Below are positions 55,005-64,000 of a DNA stretch of 64,000 nt, piece by piece. A model generated the notes under the pieces. It was not told the DNA's origin. It ran no database searches and saw nothing but the letters and a program-made list of their open reading frames with translations. Source of the stretch: Sipunculus nudus (Eukaryota > Annelida > Sipuncula > Golfingiida > Sipunculidae). Position 1 is the first letter of the stretch, and the number at the start of each line of letters is the position of its first letter. The DNA is taken from assembly GCA_026874595.1 (NCBI GenBank), contig CM049318.1, positions 51,116,750 to 51,180,749 on the forward strand, in the 5' to 3' direction. A program made the translations under genes and the position numbers.

Positions 55005-56978
55005 GTCAAAACCTGATGGTTTTCTGAAAATCATACTCAAAAGTTGAGTTTAATAAGCGTTTATTGGAGTGACAGACAGATATACGAATAGCACCCTAAT
55101 GCAGGGTCTAAAACATTTAGTGTCTTGTCAAAACACTTCATTATTAACAACTGAACCCACAGCCAGACCATGTGTGTAAATTCCACGCGGGTGTTGATAT
55201 TTTACATTTACAATATGTCAACATTCCTGTATAGCCCCGTATGACGCTATAACACATTATTTGTCTTAATTAATTTGGTAAATATTCCCGGAACATCAAA
55301 AATATTAAATCATCAGCCGTGCTTAAGAGCCAAGTTTGCCAAAACAGTTTTGCTTCTGGAAAATTTTGAAAACCCCATTTGTCCACTGGTATCTATTGCC
55401 ATTATCACAGTCAGCCCAATCCCTCCCTGTTATTCGGATCAATACTCGTTTTATGGATATATGGACTAACTTTACCTCTTTTATGGATGACAATCAAATA
55501 TAGAATACACTACCGAACTAAATGCGAGACGAACAAATCAATGTGTGAGTGCTTTTAAATCATTCATTGTTTTCTGCTTCAGTGTAATCGGAAAAGGGTT
55601 TCATTAAAACGTGAAAATATAATTTTACCACCAACAATTACACGTAATGTCAGCATCAGATCAAGGGTATGAATAAACGTTTAATCGTTGACTGGAACTT
55701 TCGTAAAAATATTTAAATTGTTCCTAAGATTACGTAAGTATATTTTAATACGTGGACCGTATGTTCACAATTAAGAGTTTCTATCAATTCGACAGTTTGA
55801 TGCTTATAGGCTGTAATATCTAATTGTTCAACAAGGTAGATTTTTTATGCTAACACAGCTAAGCAGATATATCTAACAGGTCATTTGTATTGAATGAAAT
55901 TTGTTTTTTTTTCCAATCTTTAAATCTTTAGTTTTACCATTATTTTATTTTTTATTTTATATTTTCCATCTTAAGCTGAATTAAGGTATAATAATGCAGA
56001 GTATTTTAACTTAAAATATGACTTCCTCATGCTTGAAATAGTTCATTTCCCCGTTTAATATTTAAACAATAATAGCCAATTATCTACACTACTCATGCAG
56101 GCCAGTTCTGTTACATATAACATCACTCATAGATCGCAGACATTTTATACTGATGTAGCGGTATATTCCGACATCTGACTAACAACATTCACGTTTTCCA
56201 TTGAGTGAGTTCCCCTGCTTGAACAATACACGTATTATACAGATAGACGGTGCTTGTATAGCCCTTGTGTAATAATTTTTAAATTGCACAAGATTTTATT
56301 TAGAAAACTATGTCCTTATGAAAAACGCTGAAACCTGTGTTATGAGACCACCTGTGGGAATTGCCAAAAGTGGTCTTAATTCACAGGTGGTCTTGTTAGA
56401 TAGGTCAGTTGTAATCAGTCTGAATGCTTTCGCTTCACCATAGAGCGGTCTTAAGAGACATGTAGTGCTACTAGATAGGTGCCACTGTACTTAGCCTCGA
56501 TTCAGACTGTTCAATAGCAAAAAAAAAAAAAACAACAGCATTTCTGAGGCTTGGCCACAGAGGAATTCAGTGACAAAGGTCAAGCGCCACCACCGTCAGT
56601 CATGATATAGATTTTAATATATTGAACAAGCAAAGTTGCTCAACTTTTTCCTAACAGCCATATCGTCAAGGTTCTAAGTAAACCTGGCCTCACAGGGGAA
56701 AAATCTGAACAATAGTACTTTTTCCTGAATATGTCGGTGATATGAACCTATTGGTGTCATGTACATTTTTCCGCTGTCCGCAGTTCATTGAGAGAGTTAT
56801 TGTTTTCCATGAGGTGCGTAGTCACAGACTTTCGATTACGCGTCAGCTTTCACTAACAGGTCTTAATGGCAGGGCCTCGGGGAAGTATAGCATGGAGTAC
56901 TAGTTGTTTGTTCAATGACAGGTGATATAGCAGACAAAAAAATCCGATTTCATTAAAAAAATCCTTTTCCATTATCAG
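55005..56978. other. Intergenic or intronic DNA
   Basis: AT-rich, with an A-homopolymer near 56520. No supported exon or repeat family. Confidence 0.5.
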
Positions 56979-57079
56979 GTGCAATGGTCTGGGAGGATAT
57001 TCTGTGTTTTCTGTCTATAATACCACCAGCGTTTGATCGTCTGAAATCGACTGTTCTCGCTATGAATATCGTCTGCTAA
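56979..57079 (+). CDS. Exon-like open stretch, unrecognised
   Basis: After TTTTCCATTATCAG the frame reads AMVWEDILCFLSIIPPAFDR, then LKSTVLAMNIVC and stop at 57077-57079. It needs a phase-1 upstream donor. It lies only 17 bases from the next acceptor, so both cannot be spliced together. If real they would be alternative last exons. Confidence 0.2.
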
Positions 57080-57096
57080 AAAGTGTTTTATTTCAG

Positions 57097-57201
57097 TTAT
57101 CTAAGTACAAATATCGAGAGAAGAAACTAATTTCAGCTGGAGCATTGATCAAACTGAGTTTGTACAATATCCGTGATCTGTGTGTGAAAAATTTATTGTA
57201 A
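57097..57201 (+). CDS. Exon-like open stretch, unrecognised
   Basis: After AGTGTTTTATTTCAG a 34-codon frame LSKYKYREKKLISAGALIKL...NIRDLCVKNLL ends at TAA 57199-57201. Alternatively a weak donor ATCC|GTGATC after 57165 would leave phase 1 and join correctly to 58427. It is compatible with a phase-0 exon upstream, for example 45467-45499. Confidence 0.25.
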   Translation, partial: LSKYKYREKKLISAGALIKLSLYNIRDLCVKNLL

Positions 57202-57362
57202 CTAAGGGCAAATAGAAATGAAATCTATTGACTTATTCAATGAACGAGCAGGAAGAAATGATTTATTTTCACGCAAGGACGGCTTTAATGGTTAAACAGG
57301 TCTGTTTTATCTGAAATATTGGACAATCCAGTAGCATTTGTTTGATTTTTATGAATGAAACT

Positions 57363-57480
57363 ATCAGGAGCGTTGCCAGGATTTACGGAGAGGGGGAAGG
57401 GGGGTGGGTGAGTGGGTGGGGGGGGGGGGGTGCCGGAGTTGGGGGAGGGGGGCGAATAGTGCAGAATGCAGATACACCTG
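57363..57480. repeat. G-rich foldback-family debris
   Basis: GCGTTGCCAGGATTTACGGA is followed by GGGTGGGTGAGTGGGTGGGG. It resembles the insert at 5170 and the element at 15537, and has several G-runs able to form quadruplexes. Confidence 0.5.
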
Positions 57481-57502
57481 CTGTGCACATGTTACCCTTG
57501 CA

Positions 57503-57505
<3 letters not shown>

Positions 57506-57572
<67 letters not shown>

Positions 57573-57740
57573 CAGGGTTGGGTCCTATTACAGGAGTTCT
57601 GTTACTATAACTTTACTTCCTAATGCTTCTAATACTATTACTATTATTATTACAACATTTTTTATCTATTACTATTACTATTACTATTAGTATTACTATA
57701 CTTGGCTTCTATTGCTATTACTGTTACTATTACTTTACTT
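57506..57740. repeat. (AT)n tract followed by (TTACTA)n
   Basis: AT dinucleotides at 57506-57570, then imperfect TATTACTATTAC hexamers to 57740. The same AT/TTACTA wording recurs in the reverse order at 59350-59514. Confidence 0.85.
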
Positions 57741-58426
57741 TCAAAAAGTGATCTTAGCATATTCTGACCTTGCCCTCTACATTACCCCCACCTCATTCCC
57801 TGTGGCTGGAACCTTAACGTGTTCATATATCTAAATTGTAATTCTTGTTATTGTTGTCCTTCATTAAAAATGAAAATTAAATAGATTTAAATCCTTTAGT
57901 ATAAATGAGGTTTTGTCGCTATTAATAAGCACAATTTGGGTAAGTTCAGCATTTTTTAAAGAACGTTCACTAACAGTACAACATATATCCAGTTCATATT
58001 GACCATAGTGAAAGACCGTGTCACACGTTTCACACAATGTTAAATAGAAATTTAAATAAAAAAAAACTTCATGTTAAGTACGGTTGAAAAAGAAAAAGGG
58101 TAAGGTTTAAATAATTCTGAAACACAAAAAAAAAATTAAACAAAGGTTTAATATACATTGTAATCAAGTATGATCAGTTCCAGCTAAACACAACATAAAT
58201 CAAGTAATAAAAACCTATATCTGTATGCTTAGTATAGTTTAATTATAGATTATACAATGTGCATATAGTCCTTGCTTGTATCATTCATATTCAACCTGTT
58301 CATTTTCAACAAGACCCGAAGTTGTGTGTCCATACCACAAATATATTAAATCATTTTTTATTAGTCCATTTTAATTTAGGCTGTTGCTATATTTAATTTT
58401 AATTGTAGACTTTCTTCAACTTTCAG

Positions 58427-58521
58427 AATACGCAGTAGACCCTGAGATCTGCAAATTTACCAATGAATTTTCATCAAATGTGACAGAAGAACTTCTTGAT
58501 TTTAAATTGACCATGACCTAA
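58427..58521 (+). CDS. Possible terminal exon of an unrecognised gene
   Basis: A strong acceptor (GACTTTCTTCAACTTTCAG) opens a frame YAVDPEICKFTNEFSSNVTE, ELLDFKLTMT, stop at 58519-58521. It enters in phase 1. AATAAA lies 90 bases later at 58611. Thirty codons are too few for family recognition. Composition and flanking signals are gene-like, but such combinations also arise by chance. Confidence 0.33.
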
Positions 58522-58610
58522 AGAAGTTTATAGCATGTGTAGGCCTATTCACAGATTAATGTTTAAACTAAAAACCTATATAAATATATATTCATTGTTG
58601 ATAAGTTTGA

Positions 58611-58616
58611 AATAAA
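58611..58616 (+). terminator. Possible polyadenylation signal AATAAA
   Basis: It lies 90 bases after the TAA at 58519-58521. Confidence 0.3.
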
Positions 58617-58639
58617 GTCCATATATAATTTTTCATGAC

Positions 58640-59481
58640 AATATAATAAGGCTCCCTCCCCATGTTAAGAAATTATTGAAAAGTTATTAATATAATGGGC
58701 TTTATTAATAAATTTCTATTTGCATGTACCATGTATCTTTAATGTGTATCCTAAAACTGCCTAGAGTATTACTCATAATGCTGATGTTTGTATGTACTTC
58801 TTGCCTGACTTAGTCCGGACCTTTAGTTCTGGGGCGATGTGGTTGTGTCCGGAGATCTAGAGACTTCGTTTAATTTATCTTGAACAGGTGTTTATTACAC
58901 ATGATAAACATTAGATTTTCAAAAAACACTGGATTTGTCCAAGCTGTAGTACCTAGACATGGTAAGTACAAACAGGGCCAGATTCGAATTCTCTCTCTGT
59001 GGCACCACTAACTTTAACTCATCAGAGGTTATGACAATTAGACTGTCTACTCAATCATCAGCAGTTCTGTCTAGCCTCAGCTGACAGTATCATGTCCCAC
59101 ATAATGTTTAAGCTGGCCAAGGACTACTGCAATGTTTACTGACCATGCCTGATTAATGAATCTGCAAACAAACCCAGGGTTGATCTAATTGGTTATCATC
59201 TCAAGCCTGAACCTGATGCCCTGTGCCAACCTGGACCATGACAGCATCTTGCATGAACTAATCACAAAACAACTCCTCTCTTAGTATAGTCACACAAATG
59301 CTCCACCCCTAAACCTGTCCTATTCAAGGGTTGTAATAGCTATAATACTTGGGGTTCTTTTACTATTACTATTACTATTACAGGTTAAAATTTCTTGTAT
59401 ATTACTATTACTATTACTTTGAAAACATGTAATTTTCTCTTACTATTACTATTACTATTACATATTACTATTATCCAATTC

Positions 59482-59516
<35 letters not shown>

Positions 59517-60840
59517 TTTGAATCTAAGGTAACTATATATTCTGTTGAGAATCAGCCTAGAACTTCTGTAACATATTTAATACTCGAAACACTTGTCATA
59601 ACAATGAAAGAAATTCAGTATTGATGTAAAATAATTTAAGTTACAACATTCAACATATTTATCATTTGTTTAGGATACGTGACTTTTTCTCTGAAATAAC
59701 GTAAACATGACTGATCTGTTTCATTTTCTTAAAATCACTTTCACACTATAATTTTCAAAGCAGACAGTTAGTGTCCAGAAAGTTTATCCGCAATATTACA
59801 TGCAAAATCAGATGGGGCGGGGGGGGGGGGGGGGCGCCCTGCGGCTACCCCGGAATACGCCACTGAGGCGTTCTTGCATGTACCATGTCTTTCCATGGGC
59901 ATTTTATTTTTGTGTCACATTTGAGTTCATTTTTTTCAGTATTATTACTGTTCGGGTCTTATACAAATTTTATCTTCGTCACAATCTTTTATATTTATCT
60001 GATTGAAGCCAAGATTTCGCTTAGTGCAGGTTTTACCAAAATGTTACCAATCAATATATTTTTCAATATAGAAATATATTTTGACAATTAGCATTTAAAA
60101 TGATAAATATTAGCAATAGATACCTTCAAAATGGGAGAACAGAGGTTCTGTATTTAAATGTCTGCATTCTACTTTAACCTCCCCAGCTATTTCTTTTAAA
60201 GGCGTCTATTCCCATACCTGACGTCTATAAACTAAAGATAATCCCTTGAACATTTAAAAAATGAAACGCCGAGGAGCAAACACCACATATAGTTTGTTCG
60301 TTTTGTTTTTATATCCTCAACAATTGTACAACAATTCTGGGCTGACCAAAATAATCCAAATACATTCAACAAGGACATCTGTCGGTAAGACAGGCGAACC
60401 AGAGTTTTCCAATGGCCATTTTGCATTAGTGACCTTTCAACTTACGCATATATGCAACCAACCACCTAACTATACATGTTTTTTTTGGTTTTGTCAACAT
60501 TGCTTAAACATCCATCACAGACGCGTTGTATTAACTTTTTAGGAACTAACTTGAGTTGTTTATTAATGAGTATGCAGAGTAATCATGAAAGCACATAAAA
60601 TATGTAGATCAGGTAGATGAATAGCTACCTTTAAATTATCCTTATGCATCTCATCTAAGTTTTACGTGTCCATTACGGAATTTGCCTGTGCTTCAGTAAA
60701 ATAATCAAGCTCTTACCACCATCTGCAGTGTCAATATAATTTTTCTAACTTTCAGTTTAAATCAACAGTTCGGGCCACTCTTACTTAAGCCACCATTGAT
60801 TTCACCCAACATTGTGAAAAACGGAAATCACAATGAAATG
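58640..60840. other. Intergenic DNA
   Basis: (TTACTA)n at 59350-59470, (AT)n at 59484-59514 and a G homopolymer at 59818-59834 followed by GCGCCCTGCGGCTACCCCGG. Open frames at 59800-60542 have no recognisable content. Confidence 0.5.
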
Positions 60841-60850
60841 TGATACATAC

Positions 60851-60866
60851 GCCACTAGGGGGCGTG
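60851..60866 (+). promoter_or_regulatory. CTCF-like motif
   Basis: GCCACTAGGGGGCGTG is close to the CTCF core. The related AGCGCCCCCTAGTGGCC at 18961 is in the opposite orientation and sits in probable repeat DNA. Confidence 0.35.
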
Positions 60867-62408
60867 ACGTGTACTCATTTCCTTGGCATTACCAAGCTAC
60901 GCAAACAGACATATTGTTCCCTAAAACATCCACAAGCAGAGCTAGGGCCCGCCTGGATACCAAATATTTTTGCTTGAAAATTTCTTCACTATCAATTATT
61001 TTTGTTTAATTCAATATAGATGGTGTGCGTGTTTTCTTTATATTGATCGAACTCTCGGCGCGTCAAACTAAATATTTGTACATCTTCCAGCGTGCAAACA
61101 AATCACTAGCGATAGGGAAAAAGTTGGATTTTTTATGTAAACATCAACAAAGGGTGTGCGAAACGAACAAGGTATCGTGAGACAATACGTGGCGTGGACT
61201 TACCAACTTACCATTAGAAGCCCCTGCATACGTCTGATTAACACATTTACCAGTTCCTGATGCGGGTCCTGTAACTATGGCCTTACGTCTGACTAATTCA
61301 TTATCTAGGCTAATCGTTCTTGTGACATTTAAAATTTTAAAACTAAATCGTGTTTTTTTTTTTTCTTAGGATTTTAACTATACAGTCTAAATACTGACTA
61401 TGTAAAGATCTGGGCTGAATTCCTTGTGAGAGATATGAGACTTGTCTTAAACGGAATTGTTGGGAGGATGTTGGGAGAGCACCTTACATTAAGACTTCGA
61501 CTATAAACTCATGTTCGCATTGATCTTTACATTCTGGCGAAACAGTACTTTTCAGTTCCGTGCCAAAGGTAAAGTAGTACAGAGAACTTCGTTACATTTA
61601 CTTTTATTTTCTCGGGTCAACTCCTCATTAATCACAAATACATTATTGGTAAGAACTATATTTTCTTTGGTCATATTTGGCATAAATCGACAAAAAGTAA
61701 TTAATCTATATTTGTACGCTCCCAAGGCAGCGGAAATCTTGCGCTTCTAAAGAAGCAACTGACGATATTAGGTAAAGCGCTGTGTAAAGAGCGTACTAGA
61801 TTTGCTACACTATTATTACAGCCAGCTTTTCACCTGCCTTATGTGTAGAGTTTATGTGATTTCTGGGTAAGTCTGCATACACACTATTGAACTGTTAGGT
61901 ATTTCCTACAAAGAAAGGTTCTTATAATGTCCCTGTGACGGATGTATATGAGGTTGTTTTATCTACAACTGTTATCAAAAACGTTACATGTGCCCATGTT
62001 GACAAACAAAAAAAAACATGAAACTCATGGTGGTTGGTTGCATATGTGCGGAGGCCGAAATGTCGCTTGTTAATAATCGTGCTTTGCAAAACTGACTTGC
62101 CTTCAGATGGCCTTGTTTAATGTGTTCGGATTATTTTGGCATGTCCATCTCTCTTTATAAACACGTGGGTAAAAAAAAAATGAACCGCCTGTGTACGGTA
62201 GGATCAGTCTTTTCTGACTTATTTTTATTAAATGTTCACGATAAAATGTGTAGTTAATAAACGTCCGATATTGGAATAGGCACCTTTAATCATAATTGTC
62301 ATTAAGATTCGAAATTTCAACCTGGATTGACATTCTTAGTCACAAACAGCTCCACCTGCATGTTTTACGACCTGATATTTGCATATTTCTATGGCACAAA
62401 GGTTCTTG

Positions 62409-62750
62409 CTAGCTGGCGATCCTTCTCATTTGCATATTGGTATAACAAGTTTTAGAGATAACCGATGTCTTTGCTACGATGAGGGCAATAGCGATCCACA
62501 GAGTACGTAATGAATAAATGACCCACTCTAGTTTAGCGAGCGAAATTCTGGGAATAACCTCAAATGTATACGTCACCTGCAAACTCTCAGTTCCGCCAAA
62601 CGGAAGCAAGAAGCATTGCCCACGCGTACGATTTACTTGCATTATGTCATCACCACCGATTTTCAAGATTACTTCCAATGATGATATATTCGTAATCGGG
62701 AAGTTTCGTATGATTAAATGATTGTACATGTACCTGTCGTATTTACACAT
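62409..62750 (-). CDS. Open frame with a membrane-like segment, unrecognised
   Basis: The minus-strand frame of 113 codons includes FPITNISSLEVILKIGGDD, then QCFLLPFGGTESLQVTYTF, and a hydrophobic stretch WVIYSLRTLWIAIALIVA near its end. Base composition is less AT-rich than the flanks. A possible acceptor (TACGACAG at about 62732) and a possible donor (CAG|GTGACG at about 62577) would make part of it an internal exon. The plus strand is also open over 62518-62721, so one strand's openness is misleading. No family is recognised. Confidence 0.3.
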   Translation of the reverse strand: MCKYDRYMYNHLIIRNFPITNISSLEVILKIGGDDIMQVNRTRGQCFLLPFGGTESLQVTYTFEVIPRISLAKLEWVIYSLRTLWIAIALIVAKTSVISKTCYTNMQMRRIAS

Positions 62751-63320
62751 GCAAATTATTATTTTTAACTCGTCTTGATGATATTACTGACAGTGTAGGA
62801 CAGAGGCTATGGGTAAAAGGGAAATTTCAAGAGAATAAGTAGTCTCCATCAAACTACAGCCGCATTTGAGTAGTCGTGTATTTTCAAAGCTAGAAAACCC
62901 GAAAACAGACTTATGTAAATGGTTATAAAGAAAACATTTTATCACCTATTGGGATAGAAAATCCGGTTGCTTTTCTTAATGGGACAGTGGTGTCCACTGA
63001 ACCAATCCTCCCATGCTCTTTTGAAAAAAAACTGGGTGAAATAAAAATCAAGTAATTTCGTTGATTAAGAATAGCAAACAATGATTTGAACCAGTGTCAC
63101 CTATTGGCGACCACTGACAATGCGAGTTCAGGTTTTGTGCGTCGATTAGAAAGAACGGATTAAGTCTTAATTACACTTGGTGAGTAAAAACCAAATATTT
63201 CAATAAAAATAATATTTAACTGTGTTCCCTGACACACCCCTCAAGACTGACTCTTTGAGTCGGACGTAGAGGCCGCATGCTCTTTGAAAAGATATTTCAA
63301 TATTTACTCTTTTTTTGCAG

Positions 63321-63366
63321 ATGTTTGTGGTTCTTGGTTCACTGTCCAGAATAACGCTACAGTCAG
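63321..63366 (+). CDS. Possible first coding exon at the right edge
   Basis: A pyrimidine-rich acceptor (TTTACTCTTTTTTTGCAG) is followed directly by an ATG frame, MFVVLGSLSRITLQS, and a consensus donor CAG|GTAAGC. The rest of any gene would lie beyond 64000. Splice signals are good; the coding content is too short to judge. Confidence 0.3.
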
Positions 63367-63431
63367 GTAAGCCCAAGCCTTTATTTGTTAATAAAATTTT
63401 TCGAACCTCACAAAGTTAATTAAATTAGATT

Positions 63432-63437
63432 ATATAT

Positions 63438-63478
<41 letters not shown>
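63432..63478. repeat. (TA)n microsatellite
   Basis: TA dinucleotides with one AA interruption. Confidence 0.9.
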
Positions 63479-64000
63479 ATGTATCGTATATAGTTAGTTT
63501 TCTACTTCATGCACGCCTGAACTGTTTCTTGAGTACAGCTTTTTTTGCATGTTTCGATAAAAAGTCATATGATCAGGGAAAAGCATGAAAATAACAGGGT
63601 TTTTTTGCTAAAAAGGTAAAAGCACTACATAAAAAAGGAACCCGTATCAGTTTTGTATTATTTTATCTTCTTGAAAGATGAAAATCAAAATAAAGATGTT
63701 TGATGAGGGGGTTAAAATTGACGCGGGCGGTGCCGGAGAACCATCCCTTTTAATTTTTGGTGGGGCCTAATAGTTTGGCTAGCTTCTGTTAAATGGCTAG
63801 CTCAAAGCTTGTTTAAAATGATTGTAGGGGTTTCACTGGATTCAGGCCAGAATTGTGTGAAAAGAATATAAAAGATGTGCAAGAATATCCGAATTTAATT
63901 TTTATATTTATAAGTCCACTTCGGACACAATTGAAATCATTCTCAACAGTTAAAGTGCAAAAACGGCATTTTCTAGCCGTGGCCAAGGAGGTTATGCATG

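Overview
This window is animal nuclear DNA, most likely from a marine invertebrate. It is AT-rich and gene-poor, with GT-AG introns, dense (AT)n microsatellites, many short dispersed repeats, a Penelope-like retroelement relic, solo-LTR-like elements, foldback/TIR elements and a tRNA-headed SINE. There are no operons, ribosome-binding sites or CRISPR arrays. The phylum cannot be fixed from the sequence alone; a lophotrochozoan or an invertebrate deuterostome both fit. Most of the open frames in the window are no longer than chance allows in DNA of this composition, or are translated microsatellite.

The one confidently recognised gene is a four-exon TLC-domain gene of the TLCD3 (FAM57) family, + strand, 14238-23830. 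Two further pieces of the same family lie beside it. The last six codons of another copy sit at bases 1-20, followed by about 1.5 kb of 3' flank that is duplicated after the complete gene (1-1525 matches 23811-25255). A diverged terminal exon of a third copy lies at 8067-8352. The left 40% of the window is therefore a small tandem TLCD3 array. Beyond the duplicated flanks, a second homologous block (4128-5405 and 26935-28022) sits at a similar distance from each gene end but in opposite orientation, which implies a local inversion after the duplication.

The rest is mainly transposable-element sediment. Three copies of one LTR-like element (TGTTAC...GTAACA) each have perfect 4-bp target duplications. 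One carries a nested 952-bp terminal-inverted-repeat element, and another has inserted into a member of a 10-copy dispersed family here called R1. There are two long foldback elements (21070-21539, 53495-55004), two minisatellites (16-bp and 17-bp units), a Penelope-type GIY-YIG relic at 6790-7365 and a SINE at 48000-48175.

From 39 to 63.4 kb several short open stretches are bounded by good splice sites and sometimes followed by AATAAA: 39778-44517 (three phase-compatible exons), 45467-52837, 56979-58521, 62409-62750 (minus strand) and 63321-63366. They are given as tentative exons of unrecognised genes. RNA-seq or comparison with a related species would decide them.
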